Assembly (NCBI RefSeq): GCF_001936255.1
Contig: NZ_CP013704.1
Span: 186,001-250,000 of the forward strand
DNA from: Borrelia anserina Es
GTDB lineage: Bacteria > Spirochaetota > Spirochaetia > Borreliales > Borreliaceae
Length of the DNA stretch: 64,000 bases
Direction: 5' to 3'
Below the pieces are notes generated by a model. The model was not told the DNA's origin, did not search any database, and worked only from the letters and a program-made list of their open reading frames with translations. The stretch's first letter is position 1, and each line of letters opens with the position of its first letter. Both the position numbers and the translations under genes were made by a program. Of the stretch, positions 27,086 through 36,487 are shown in pieces.

Positions 27086-28920
27086 ATAAAATAAAATTTC
27101 TAGATAAAAGTCTAGTACAAAAAATAGCGGCAGGAGAAGCCATAGATAGGCCTTGCTCTATTTTAAGAGAATTACTTGACAATGCAATAGATTCTGAAGC
27201 AGATAAAATAGAAGTTTTTCTTGAAGAAGGTGGCATTCGAAGAATACTAATAACAGATAATGGTAGTGGAATAAGCAAGGAAGACTTAAAGATATGTTAT
27301 CTACCCCACACCACTTCAAAAATAAATGAAGCAAAAGACCTTGAAACAATCCAAACACTAGGTTTTAGAGGCGAAGCCCTTTCAAGTATATCAATTTGTG
27401 CAAATCTCATAATAACAAGTTCAACTACAGGAGAAGACAGCTACCAAATTGAAGTTGAAAATGGAATTGAAAAATATCTAAAAAAACAATCAGCAATAAA
27501 TGGAACAATAGTAGATGTCACAAATCTATTTCACAATTTTCCAGCAAGAAAAAGATTCTTAAAAAAAGATTCTGTTGAGACAAAAATGTGCCTAAAAGTC
27601 TTTGAAGAAAAGGCTGTTACTCATCCTAATATTAACTTTAAGCTAAGTATAAACAACGAATTAAGAAAAGTTTACTTTAAAGAAAGCTTAAAAGATAGAG
27701 TTCAAAGTGTATATGGAGAAATAATAGAAAATAATAAATTTGGAAAAATAGAAGCTGAATACGAAAATGTCAAAATGAAGATCTTCCTTTCTCCACCCAA
27801 CTTTTCAAGAAAAGACAGACGCAACATAAAAATATTCATTAATAGAAGACCCGTTGAGGAGAGAAATCTAACTGAAGCAATAATTGACGGGCATAGTAGA
27901 ATACTAACAAGTAGAAACTTTCCAATATGTTATCTATTTTTAGAAATAGATCCCAGGCATATCGACTTTAATATACACCCTCAAAAAAAAGAAGTAAGAT
28001 TTTTTGACTTACCATTTCTTTCCAAGCAAATTTCAAACAACATTAACGAATTCTTTGACAGAGAACAAAACGAAATTTTACAAGACTACCATAACATAAT
28101 AATAAAAAGACAACTAACAAATGATGCCCATCTACTATATCCCAAGGATGCCAACCTAAAATCAGATTTTCAAGCCTACGAAATCACACAAAACGAAGCA
28201 TCAATGCTAAACAAACCTCAAAACAATAAAATAACAAACATCATAGAAGATAAGGTAAAATTTGAAAATTATAATCCAATTCAAAAAGATAAGCCATCAT
28301 TCAAGAAACAAATCCAAAAAATTTTTTTAGAAACTTCTACAACACCAAATGATTCCCAAACACCAATAGAAAAACATAAGCTTAGATATATGGGACAACT
28401 ATTCTCAGAATTCTTAGTAGTAGAAAATGATAATGAAGTCTACTTCATAGATCAACATGCACTCCATGAAAAAATAATATATCAAAGCCTAATAAATTCA
28501 AAAAAAACTATTCAAAAACTTTTAGTCCCAATTGAATTTAAAGTAGAATGTGAAGATATAGATAAAATACTAGTAAGTGAACTTAAAGAATATAAAAAAA
28601 TAGATATTATAGTTACCAAAACAAAGGAACAAACCTATCAACTTGAATCAATTCCAAATATCTGCAATAAATATGAAAATGTTATCATTCAATTTTTAAA
28701 GACAAGAAAAAGCAAAACAATTGATTCGCTAGAAGCCGACTTATATGCAACAATTGCATGCAGACAAGCTATTAAACGCAACGACATAATAGGTTTTGAA
28801 TTTAGTCAATTTTTAATAAATGAATTTATCAACCTTAAACTAAAATATTGTCCACATGGAAGAAAAATTTACCATAAAATATCTAAATTTGAGCTTGAAA
28901 AAAGTGTCAACAGAAAATAA
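27082..28920 (+). CDS. mutL: DNA mismatch repair protein MutL
   Basis: 612 residues. The GHKL ATPase domain (1-330) shows [28 protein letters not shown] and [12 protein letters not shown]; a low-complexity linker follows; the C-terminal dimerisation/endonuclease domain (about 425-612) has [24 protein letters not shown] and CPHGRK. The endonuclease motif DQHA(X)2E(X)4E is kept except that the last Glu is Gln. Borrelia lacks MutH, so a self-nicking MutL would be expected. Coupled to lmp1 by a 4-bp overlap. Confidence 0.95.
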   Translation: MNKIKFLDKSLVQKIAAGEAIDRPCSILRELLDNAIDSEADKIEVFLEEGGIRRILITDNGSGISKEDLKICYLPHTTSKINEAKDLETIQTLGFRGEALSSISICANLIITSSTTGEDSYQIEVENGIEKYLKKQSAINGTIVDVTNLFHNFPARKRFLKKDSVETKMCLKVFEEKAVTHPNINFKLSINNELRKVYFKESLKDRVQSVYGEIIENNKFGKIEAEYENVKMKIFLSPPNFSRKDRRNIKIFINRRPVEERNLTEAIIDGHSRILTSRNFPICYLFLEIDPRHIDFNIHPQKKEVRFFDLPFLSKQISNNINEFFDREQNEILQDYHNIIIKRQLTNDAHLLYPKDANLKSDFQAYEITQNEASMLNKPQNNKITNIIEDKVKFENYNPIQKDKPSFKKQIQKIFLETSTTPNDSQTPIEKHKLRYMGQLFSEFLVVENDNEVYFIDQHALHEKIIYQSLINSKKTIQKLLVPIEFKVECEDIDKILVSELKEYKKIDIIVTKTKEQTYQLESIPNICNKYENVIIQFLKTRKSKTIDSLEADLYATIACRQAIKRNDIIGFEFSQFLINEFINLKLKYCPHGRKIYHKISKFELEKSVNRK

Positions 28921-28940
28921 AATAAACATGGAAGCTTATC

Positions 28941-29981
28941 ATGACAAAAGATCTTAAATTCAAAATTCACAAACTGATGCTTGAGAGAGATAAAAAATTA
29001 GTTGAACTTGGAAAAGTACTCAAAAACAACAATATAATAGAGCTTAAAAAATTAGAATCTTACACATCCCTAAAGCTCATTGAAAAAGAAATATCACAAC
29101 TTAAATCAAACTTAAACAAAGCAGAAGATAATGAGAGTCAACTAAAAGAATTACATCAAAAGGTAAGAACCTATAAAGAAAGCAAAAAACATATTTTAAA
29201 AGCATATCAAATAAAACTGAAAAAAATTATTGAAATAATAATAAATAAATATCCAAATAATTTATCATTAATTCTAGAATACAAAATGAATTTTACCAAA
29301 TCAACACTTGAAAATCATAAATACAAAACAACAGAAATAATAAAGTTCAATGAAAAAATCAACTTCTTAAAAAAGCTTAGCATGAACATCAAATTCATGC
29401 TAAAAGATATAATAAACAAAATAAATATGGCAAAAATGGCAAAAGAATTTGAAAAGAAAATATTAAAAGAACATTTATTCTCAGAAAATTTAAAAAAATT
29501 AGTAGACGAATTTGTAGGCAACAAAGATTTAAGCAAAGAAATTATCGAAGAATATAGGTTAATGAATGAAATTCAAGCAGAAATTATAAAAACAAATAAT
29601 GAAATTAAACATAAAAACCTAAAAGATAATACTAAAAACAAAAATAAAATAGAACATGCTATTAATGCCATGCAGACAAATAAAGAATTAATTTTAAAAA
29701 GAATTGCTGAAGAATTTATTGAGATGTCAAAGACAGAAAAGGGATTAAATAAAACCGGAACAATTAATTCATTATTAGAAGTAATAAAAAATATAAATCA
29801 ACAAATATCTAAATTAAATAAAAATATAATAAAAACAACAAAAATAGAAGAAATTACAAAAATGAAAGTAAAGATGCAACAACTAATAAAAAACAAAGAA
29901 TCAATAGAGATCAAATTAAACACACTAAATTCAAAAATAGAAACCATACAAAATGAAATTGATAAACTTGACAATCAATAA
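28941..29981 (+). CDS. Coiled-coil protein of unknown function
   Basis: 346 residues, almost entirely predicted coiled coil: heptad-like Leu/Ile spacing runs from LVELGKVLKNNNIIELKKLE to the C-terminal ISKLNKNIIKTTKIEEITKM and IETIQNEIDKLDNQ. Lys plus Glu plus Asn make up much of the protein. No signal peptide, membrane segment or enzymatic motif is visible. It follows mutL by 20 bp and may share its transcript. Corresponds to BB0212. Function unknown. Confidence 0.75.
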   Translation: MTKDLKFKIHKLMLERDKKLVELGKVLKNNNIIELKKLESYTSLKLIEKEISQLKSNLNKAEDNESQLKELHQKVRTYKESKKHILKAYQIKLKKIIEIIINKYPNNLSLILEYKMNFTKSTLENHKYKTTEIIKFNEKINFLKKLSMNIKFMLKDIINKINMAKMAKEFEKKILKEHLFSENLKKLVDEFVGNKDLSKEIIEEYRLMNEIQAEIIKTNNEIKHKNLKDNTKNKNKIEHAINAMQTNKELILKRIAEEFIEMSKTEKGLNKTGTINSLLEVIKNINQQISKLNKNIIKTTKIEEITKMKVKMQQLIKNKESIEIKLNTLNSKIETIQNEIDKLDNQ

Positions 29982-30081
29982 AAAATAAATATAATGATCT
30001 AAGGTATTTTCAAGCTTCAAGGGACATAAAATATGTTTAGTAGCTTTCAAAGAAGACTTCTCTAGCTTGTCTTTACTTACA

Positions 30082-30155
30082 GGGCCTATAGCTCAGTTGG
30101 TTAGAGCACCCGACTCATAATCGGGCGGTCCCAGGTTCAAGTCCTGGTGGGCCCA
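30082..30155 (+). tRNA. tRNA with CAU anticodon (Ile2 or elongator Met)
   Basis: A 74-nt cloverleaf. The acceptor GGGCCTA pairs with TGGGCCC, and the discriminator is A. The D arm is GCTC-AGTTGGTTA-GAGC. The anticodon arm is CCCGA-CTCATAA-TCGGG with anticodon CAT. The T arm contains GGTTCAAGTCC. CCA is not encoded. Base pairs C4-G69 and C5-G68 match known determinants for lysidine modification by TilS in E. coli tRNA-Ile2, so Ile2 is at least as likely as elongator Met. It is not an initiator, because position 1-72 is a normal G-C pair. Confidence 0.93.
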
Positions 30156-30157
30156 AA

Positions 30158-30817
30158 CTAACTTAATTTAAAAAATAGATTAGAATGTTTACCTATATAA
30201 TAAAATCCTATATAAGTATCAAAGTTCAAACTATCATCCGGCTGAACATTCATTAAGTCATCTATCTTAACAACTGAATATACAATACTAATTTCATCTT
30301 TAGGAGTCTTAATTAAATACAAATTATTACCACTAATCTCATTTAACTTAAACATATTTTTTGATTTATAAACATAATCATGAACTAAAGCCAATTCTTC
30401 TTTTGCTAAACTTAAACTTATAACAATATCTTTACTATATACTCTCATTCCAGAATCAACAAGATGAACTTGTGCCAAAAAATTTTCAAAAGTCTCATCA
30501 GCAACATTAAATCTCAAATCTTTACAATAAAGAACATCTTTTCCAAGAACAGAATTAATGAAAGAAGAAACGTATTTGTCCTTAACTACTTCAATAACCT
30601 CTTTACTATCAACATTTTCAATAACAAATTTAATCACATTACTAGGATTTAAAACTTTAACGGCAACATCAAAAGTCATAAAATAGTCAAATCTATCTTT
30701 AATAAAATAATAATTAATTACATAATCAACTTCCTTTATATCAGGATAATTCAGTTCACAAGAAAAGAAAATAGTAAAAAATAATAACAATAGGTTAATC
30801 TTTAACTCTCTCAGCAT
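30158..30817 (-). CDS. Putative lipoprotein downstream of efp
   Basis: 219 residues with a signal sequence ending in the lipobox FFSC (Cys20), so a membrane-anchored lipoprotein. The mature part has regularly spaced hydrophobic strands (VDYVINYYFIKDRFDYFMTF, VIKFVIENVDSKEVIEVVKD) and no recognised domain. The start overlaps the end of efp by 23 bp, and the stop lies 2 bp from the tRNA on the opposite strand. Corresponds to BB0213. Function unknown. Confidence 0.8.
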   Translation of the reverse strand: MLRELKINLLLLFFTIFFSCELNYPDIKEVDYVINYYFIKDRFDYFMTFDVAVKVLNPSNVIKFVIENVDSKEVIEVVKDKYVSSFINSVLGKDVLYCKDLRFNVADETFENFLAQVHLVDSGMRVYSKDIVISLSLAKEELALVHDYVYKSKNMFKLNEISGNNLYLIKTPKDEISIVYSVVKIDDLMNVQPDDSLNFDTYIGFYYIGKHSNLFFKLS

Positions 30818-31373
30818 ATTCCTTAGTTTCAGAATTAACTAAAATTTTATCTCCAACATTAATAAAAAGAGGTGCTTTTACAACTAATCCTGTATGAAGG
30901 ATAATATTCTTCATCGCATTAGTTACAGTATCTCCTTTAACAGCCACTTCAGCATCTACAACTTCAAATGCAACTTTCGAAGGCAATTTAAGATCAATCA
31001 CCTTATCATCCCATTTAACAAGAGAATAAACCTCAGCTTCTTGCAAAAATAGAACTTTATCTTCAATGTTTGCAACCTCTTTTAAGTTTACATTAAATTG
31101 ATCATAAGTTTCCAAATCCATAAAAATAAGATTTTCATTCTCTTTGTAAAGGTATTGAGAACTAACTTCTAACACCTCAATTTCTTCTACTGTATCAGAA
31201 CCCTTTAAAGTTTCCTTAATAACAGACTTATTTTTAAGATTTTTAAGCTTCAATCTTACAATAGAGCCGCCCCTACCCATCTTCGAAAATTCCCGCTCAA
31301 GAACAATATGTGGCATACCTTTGAAAAGTAAAAAAGAACCTTTTTCAATATCCCCAGATTTAATCGTACCCAT
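30795..31373 (-). CDS. efp: Translation elongation factor P
   Basis: EF-P relieves ribosome stalling at polyproline. 192 residues with the three-domain layout; the N-terminal domain has KSGDIEKGSFLLFKGMPHIV and the loop FSKMGRGGSIVRLKLKNL. The residue at the loop tip that enters the peptidyl-transferase centre is Arg34, not the Lys modified in E. coli; this resembles the Arg-type EF-P rhamnosylated by EarP in Pseudomonas. A lipoprotein gene overlaps its 3' end. Divergent from pstS. Confidence 0.93.
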   Translation of the reverse strand: MGTIKSGDIEKGSFLLFKGMPHIVLEREFSKMGRGGSIVRLKLKNLKNKSVIKETLKGSDTVEEIEVLEVSSQYLYKENENLIFMDLETYDQFNVNLKEVANIEDKVLFLQEAEVYSLVKWDDKVIDLKLPSKVAFEVVDAEVAVKGDTVTNAMKNIILHTGLVVKAPLFINVGDKILVNSETKEYAERVKD

Positions 31374-31437
31374 CTAACACCTCAAATTTTAATGTGTATA
31401 ATAACTTATATCAAAAAATCAAAATATTTACTATTCA

Positions 31438-31465
31438 TTGACTTATCTAAGATTAATGATATTAT
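31438..31465 (+). promoter_or_regulatory. Predicted promoter of the pst operon
   Basis: TTGACT at 31438-31443 and TATTAT at 31460-31465 are separated by 16 bp and lie 26 bp before the pstS start, with AAAAGGAG in between as ribosome site. This fits a sigma-70 type promoter. No Pho-box-like direct repeats were seen, and Borrelia is not known to have PhoB. Confidence 0.5.
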
Positions 31466-31491
31466 ATATAGTTATAAAAGGAGTTAATTTA

Positions 31492-32343
31492 ATGCAAGCT
31501 AACAAAATACTCTTTACCATTTTACTAGTTTTTTTACTTAGCAACTGCACAAACAAAGGCAAAGAAAATGTTATTGCAATTGGTGGGTCTACCTCAACAA
31601 CCTCTATTATGGATGAAATGATCCTACGATATCAAAAAATAAATGATCAAATTAAAGTAACTTATGATGCCCAAGGAAGTAGTGTTGGTATTAAAGGACT
31701 ATTTGATGGTATTTATAAAATGGCAATTTCTTCAAGAGACGCAACCGAAGAAGAAATAGCTCAGGGAGCAAAAGTAACAGTTATTGCTTACGACGCTTTA
31801 ATATTTATTACAAGTCATGATGTCAAGATCACAAATATTACAGAAGAAGACTTAGTAAAAGTACTTAACGGAAGCATCAAGAATTGGAAACAAATTAATG
31901 GACCTGATGCTAAAATTAACCTCATAAACAGAGATTCATCATCAGGATCATACTCATCTATTAAAGAACTAGTTCTCGAGAAAATACTAAAAAATCCTGA
32001 AGAAGCTCAATTCAGAAAGGATAGTATCGTAGTAAAATCCAATGGCGAAGTAATTGAAAAAGTTAGTCTTACACCCTACTCAATTGGTTACATTAGTTTT
32101 GGATATGCAAGAGTTGCAATAGAAAAAGGTCTACATACACTCTCAATAAACAACATATATCCTACAAAAGAAACAATAATAAAGGATAAATATAATATAA
32201 AGAGAAAAATAATAGCAATCACAAGCAGTATTTCTGAGGATACAAACACACTTGAATTTATCAACTTTATGCTAAGTCCAAATGGACAAGATATTGTTGA
32301 AGAACAAGGGTTCATAAGGATCCATGCAACTGAAAATAATTAA
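31492..32343 (+). CDS. pstS: Phosphate-binding lipoprotein PstS
   Basis: Captures inorganic phosphate outside the inner membrane and delivers it to PstCA. From the ATG at MQANKILFTILLVFLLSNC it has 284 residues and a lipobox Cys19; an upstream in-frame TTG lies in the promoter and is rejected. PBP motifs: IAIGGSTSTTSIMDEM, ITEEDLVKVLNGSIKNWKQI, the phosphate-contacting NRDSSSGSYSSIKEL, and LTPYSIGYISFGYA. Good AAAAGGAG ribosome site. First gene of pstSCAB. Confidence 0.94.
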   Translation: MQANKILFTILLVFLLSNCTNKGKENVIAIGGSTSTTSIMDEMILRYQKINDQIKVTYDAQGSSVGIKGLFDGIYKMAISSRDATEEEIAQGAKVTVIAYDALIFITSHDVKITNITEEDLVKVLNGSIKNWKQINGPDAKINLINRDSSSGSYSSIKELVLEKILKNPEEAQFRKDSIVVKSNGEVIEKVSLTPYSIGYISFGYARVAIEKGLHTLSINNIYPTKETIIKDKYNIKRKIIAITSSISEDTNTLEFINFMLSPNGQDIVEEQGFIRIHATENN

Positions 32344-32425
32344 AATTATGACACACTTGACTTAAGAATCTAAGTTAAAATAGACTTAGCAAAATGTGAT
32401 TTCTATAGGGGAACTCTTTTAAAGA

Positions 32426-33334
32426 ATGAAATTAACCTTAAAGACAAAACGAAATATTGTGAGATTGACTTTCAACTGTTTTATCTTCACATCCGCAGCA
32501 ATTAGTACTTTGATAATATTATTATTAATCTTATTTATTATTAAAAGTGGAATATCACCTCTACTGCATAATAGAATTAAAATTTTTAATTTCCTATTCA
32601 GTACAAACTGGGATCCTACTAGTAAGTTACAAAAATCTTACGGCATTTTATCTTTCATTATAAACTCAGCTTTAACAACATTCTTCTCTGTTCTAATTGC
32701 ATTACCAATTGGACTTGGATTCGCAATTTACCTGTCTGAAAAAACCAAAGGCATTTATCAAAAAACATTACAAACTATAACAGAACTCTTAGCAGGAATC
32801 CCAAGCGTAGTATATGGATTTTTTGGAAGTACATTTATAGCTGCCCTTATAAAGAATATTTTTATAAGAGAAGATAACTTAGGTTATAATTTAATAACCT
32901 CAGTAATAGTTTTAAGCATAATGATACTCCCAACAATAATTAGTGTCTCATACACATCACTTAAAGCTGTCCCAAAATCATACAAACTCGCCTCACTTGC
33001 ACTAGCTGCAACAGAATGGCAAACAATATATAAAGTAATGATTCCTTCAGCTAGAAGAGGCATTTTAGCAGGAGTAATACTAGCAATTGGAAGAGCTATT
33101 GGCGAGACAATAGCAGTTTTAATGGTTGGTGGTGGTTCACCTCTATTTATAAAAAATATATTCTCACCCATTAGAACACTAACAGTAAATATTGCAATAG
33201 ATATAGGATATGCATCTGGAACTCACAAAGAATCCTTATTCTCTACAGCCCTGGTCTTGCTAGTATTAGTAATAATAATAAATTCAATTAAACATTTTAT
33301 TCTATCTTCATCTAAAAGGCTAAAAATCAAGTGA
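32426..33334 (+). CDS. pstC: Phosphate ABC transporter permease PstC
   Basis: 302-residue inner-membrane permease with six predicted membrane segments (first at about 15-38) and the inner-membrane signature loop: ATEWQTIYKVMIPSARRGIL followed by AGVILAIGRAIGETIAVLMV, typical of PstC/PstA. Pairs with PstA to form the phosphate channel. Its stop overlaps the pstA start by 4 bp. AAGGAGG-like purines are weak (ATAGGGGAACTC). Confidence 0.94.
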   Translation: MKLTLKTKRNIVRLTFNCFIFTSAAISTLIILLLILFIIKSGISPLLHNRIKIFNFLFSTNWDPTSKLQKSYGILSFIINSALTTFFSVLIALPIGLGFAIYLSEKTKGIYQKTLQTITELLAGIPSVVYGFFGSTFIAALIKNIFIREDNLGYNLITSVIVLSIMILPTIISVSYTSLKAVPKSYKLASLALAATEWQTIYKVMIPSARRGILAGVILAIGRAIGETIAVLMVGGGSPLFIKNIFSPIRTLTVNIAIDIGYASGTHKESLFSTALVLLVLVIIINSIKHFILSSSKRLKIK

Positions 33335-34872
33335 ATACAATCAAAACAAATAAACTATTTAATAAGATTTCATTTTGCATAATCAAATTCATTGCTTATT
33401 CTTTGATAACAATACTACTCTTTCTAATATCCTATATCGTATACAATTCATTGTTCTTTACTAGTAAAAAACAAACACTATTTTTAGATGAAACAAAACA
33501 TTTTTTACCATTTAAATCAAATAATAAAATAATTAAAATCACCTTTATTGTTAATAATAGCATAAAAACAGAAGAAATTACCACTCAAGATATCTATAAT
33601 ATATACAACAATAAAATTTCACATTGGGGAAGCATATCAGATCAAAGTATAGACATAGTTCCAATTGCAAGCTCACAGTCAAGCCTACCCACTAAGATCA
33701 TACTACAAACTTTCACCAAAGACAATCAGTTCAACAAAAGGTATATAAATATTGTAGAATCAAATGAAAAGATGATAGAAACTATCAATAAAACAGCAGG
33801 AGCCATTGGTTACATAACAAAAGAAGAACTCGAAAAATTAGATTTTAAAAAATATTCAGAGATTAAATCCCTAAAAATCAGATCTATGTCTATCTTAGTA
33901 GGCAAAAAGACACTAAAAAAAAGTGAAAACGCAATTATTAATACTTTGGGCCTTAATGAGATAAAGAAGTTACTCATAGGAAAGACAGATTGGAATGAAT
34001 TAATATCTAAAGACATTAAATTGAATATCATAAAATGTCCAGATTACAATCAAAATGTAATACAAGCAGTAGAAAAACACGAAGGAACAATCGCAGTTGT
34101 TCCTTGGCATTCTTTCTATAAAAGTAATGCACCCTTTCTTAAATTATATTATATGAAAAAAAGTATGCCTTTAAACCTAAATTTCATACTATCTACTCCA
34201 AGAAATTCTGGAAGATATGGAGGAATTTCTTATTTAATCTTAAACACATTCTACGTTATATTACTAACAGCAATAATCTCAATTTCGATAGGAATTGCTA
34301 CAGGGATAATGCTTGCCGAATATGCCTCAAACAAAGTACTTTATAAAACAGTATCTATGAATGTTGATATCTTATCATCCATTCCTGCTATTATTTTTGG
34401 AATCTTTGGACTTATCTTTTTTGTTCCAATTTTTGGCATGGGAATACTTTCTGGAGCATTAACAAGTTCTTTAATGATATTACCAATGATTATTAAAACA
34501 ACTGAGGAAGCATTAAAATCAATTCCCAAATCATACAAATATGCTTCGGTTGCTCTGGGTGCTAATAAAACAGAAACTATAATTAAAATCTTACTACCCG
34601 CCTCTAGCCCAGGTATATTAACAGGAATCGTGCTTGCAATAGGACGTGCTCTTGGAGAAACCGCTATACTCCTTTTTACAATGGGAACAAATTTAGGACT
34701 TGCAAGTACTTTAAATGAACCTTCAAGAAGTTTAACTGTACATCTACTCTTACTATTCCAAGAAGGATATTTAGATAAAGGTTTTGCAACAGCATCAATA
34801 CTCATAATAATGATACTTGCAATAAATTTAATATCAAAATTTTTAATCAATAGACTATATAGGATTAAGTAA
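33331..34872 (+). CDS. pstA: Phosphate ABC transporter permease PstA with PBP-like insert
   Basis: 513 residues, against about 280-300 for ordinary PstA. TM1 (about 14-40) is followed by a 245-residue exoplasmic insert (45-290), then the normal permease core with SYKYASVALGANKTETIIKI and GIVLAIGRALGETAILLF. The insert repeats PstS-like signatures: TTQDIYNIYNNKISHWG (84-100) with SNEKMIETINKTAGAIGYI (144-162), resembling the neighbouring PstS ITEEDLVKVLNGSIKNW and LTPYSIGYI. A second weaker pair is at LNEIKKLLIGKTDWNEL (208-224) and AVEKHEGTIAVVPW (246-259). The phosphate-contact SG motif is missing. Confidence 0.92.
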   Translation: MNTIKTNKLFNKISFCIIKFIAYSLITILLFLISYIVYNSLFFTSKKQTLFLDETKHFLPFKSNNKIIKITFIVNNSIKTEEITTQDIYNIYNNKISHWGSISDQSIDIVPIASSQSSLPTKIILQTFTKDNQFNKRYINIVESNEKMIETINKTAGAIGYITKEELEKLDFKKYSEIKSLKIRSMSILVGKKTLKKSENAIINTLGLNEIKKLLIGKTDWNELISKDIKLNIIKCPDYNQNVIQAVEKHEGTIAVVPWHSFYKSNAPFLKLYYMKKSMPLNLNFILSTPRNSGRYGGISYLILNTFYVILLTAIISISIGIATGIMLAEYASNKVLYKTVSMNVDILSSIPAIIFGIFGLIFFVPIFGMGILSGALTSSLMILPMIIKTTEEALKSIPKSYKYASVALGANKTETIIKILLPASSPGILTGIVLAIGRALGETAILLFTMGTNLGLASTLNEPSRSLTVHLLLLFQEGYLDKGFATASILIIMILAINLISKFLINRLYRIK

Positions 34873-35637
34873 ATGAATCAAGACAAAGCAATTATTAAAA
34901 CAGAAAATTTAAACCTATTTTACACAGATTTTAAAGCATTAAATAATATTAATATATCAATATTAAGAAATAGCATTACAGCCTTAATAGGACCATCAGG
35001 TTGCGGAAAATCAACATTCCTTAGAACACTTAACAGAATGAATGATCTAGTAGAAGGCGTTAAAATAGAAGGAAAAGTAATGTATGAAGGTAAAAGTATT
35101 TACTCCAATAATTTCGATGTTCTAGAACTTAGAAGAAAAATTGGAATGGTTTTCCAAACTCCCAATCCATTCCTAATGTCAGTTTATGACAATATAAGTT
35201 ACGGACCTAAAATCCACGGAATTAAAGATAAAAAAAAGCTTGATGAAATAGTTGAAAAATCTCTAATAAAAGCCGCACTATGGAATGAAGTAAAAGATAA
35301 ACTTAATAGCAATGCCTTAAGTCTTTCAGGAGGACAACAACAAAGACTCTGTATTGCAAGAACTTTAGCAATTGAACCAAATGTAATACTAATGGATGAG
35401 CCTACTTCCGCTCTTGATCCAATCTCAACAGGTAAAATTGAAGAGTTAATAATAAATTTAAAAGAAAGTTATACAATTATCATAGTAACTCATAATATGC
35501 AACAAGCTGGACGTATATCTGATAGAACTGCATTCTTTCTTAATGGTTATATTGAAGAAGAAAGCCAAACAGATGAACTATTCTTCAATCCTAAAAATAT
35601 TAAGACAGAAGAATACATTACTGGTAAATTCGGCTAA
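34873..35637 (+). CDS. pstB: Phosphate ABC transporter ATPase PstB
   Basis: 254-residue ATPase that powers phosphate import. Walker [10 protein letters not shown] (40-48), Q-loop in MVFQTPNPF, signature LSGGQQQR (151-158), Walker B VILMDEP (171-177) and H-loop His207. It has the PstB-specific [19 protein letters not shown] segment. The start follows the pstA stop directly. Last gene of the operon; it ends head-on against the ZIP gene with no spacing. No phoU follows. Confidence 0.96.
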   Translation: MNQDKAIIKTENLNLFYTDFKALNNINISILRNSITALIGPSGCGKSTFLRTLNRMNDLVEGVKIEGKVMYEGKSIYSNNFDVLELRRKIGMVFQTPNPFLMSVYDNISYGPKIHGIKDKKKLDEIVEKSLIKAALWNEVKDKLNSNALSLSGGQQQRLCIARTLAIEPNVILMDEPTSALDPISTGKIEELIINLKESYTIIIVTHNMQQAGRISDRTAFFLNGYIEEESQTDELFFNPKNIKTEEYITGKFG

Positions 35638-36459
35638 TTAACCTAAAGAAACATCAAGAAACATCATTAAAGAAAATCCAATCACTCCAAATATGGTTGG
35701 GACTTTATTATCAATATCCTTTCTTTTAGCCTCAGGTATCAATTGCTCAATTGAAACATAAATCATTGCTCCTGCAGAAAAAGATAGAGCAAAGGGTAAA
35801 ATTCTAGTAAAAGTATAAACTGCATAAGACCCCAAAAATCCCCCAACAATTTCTACTAAACCTGACATCTGACCATAATTAAAACACTTCCATAAAGTAA
35901 CATTACCTCGCCTTAAAGGCAAAGAAATTGCTGCACCTTCTGGAATATTCTGAATACCAATCCCCAATGTAAGAATCATGGCTCCAACTAAAGTATGAAT
36001 ATCAGGAGAAGAAGCTAAAGCACCAAAAGCAACCCCAACAGCAAGTCCTTCTGGAAAATTATGTAACGTAACAGCTGTAAAAAGCAAAAAATCCTTTTTA
36101 CCATGTCTTGTTAAATCTTCATCAATAAATGTTAGCTTATCAAGATCTGGCACAAATACATCCACAATATATATAAAAAATGCTCCCAAAAGAAACCCAA
36201 AAACTGCTGGTATCCATACAACATAACCAAGACTTTCTGCCATCTCTATTGCTGGTTTAATAAGTGAAAAAAAACTAGCAGCAATCATAATGCCTGCTGA
36301 AAAACCAAGCATAGCATCCATTATTTTATTATTTACTCTTCTGAAACAAAAAACAGCAGCAGCTCCAAAAGCTGTAGTAAACCAAGTAAAAGTAGAACCT
36401 AAAAATCCTAAAAAAATAGGATGCAAAGTCAACAAATAATCACCTAAATATTTAAACAT
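35638..36459 (-). CDS. gufA: ZIP-family metal transporter (GufA type)
   Basis: 273-residue membrane protein with about eight membrane segments and the ZIP metal-binding motifs in TM4 and TM5: AVTLHNFPEGLAVGV and GIQNIPEGAAISLPLR, plus a later EQLIPEAKR. These match the GufA subfamily of zinc/iron/manganese permeases. Borrelia depends on manganese and uses little iron, so Mn or Zn is a plausible substrate, but the sequence does not decide. Upstream of it lies alaS in the same direction (28 bp). Confidence 0.92.
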   Translation of the reverse strand: MFKYLGDYLLTLHPIFLGFLGSTFTWFTTAFGAAAVFCFRRVNNKIMDAMLGFSAGIMIAASFFSLIKPAIEMAESLGYVVWIPAVFGFLLGAFFIYIVDVFVPDLDKLTFIDEDLTRHGKKDFLLFTAVTLHNFPEGLAVGVAFGALASSPDIHTLVGAMILTLGIGIQNIPEGAAISLPLRRGNVTLWKCFNYGQMSGLVEIVGGFLGSYAVYTFTRILPFALSFSAGAMIYVSIEQLIPEAKRKDIDNKVPTIFGVIGFSLMMFLDVSLG

Positions 36460-36487
36460 AAAGTATCCTCCATTAATTCTTAAGTAA

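Noticed and set aside
34341-34850. 169-codon minus-strand frame within pstA
   Set aside because: Shadow of the conserved permease core; no ribosome site and no coding signature.
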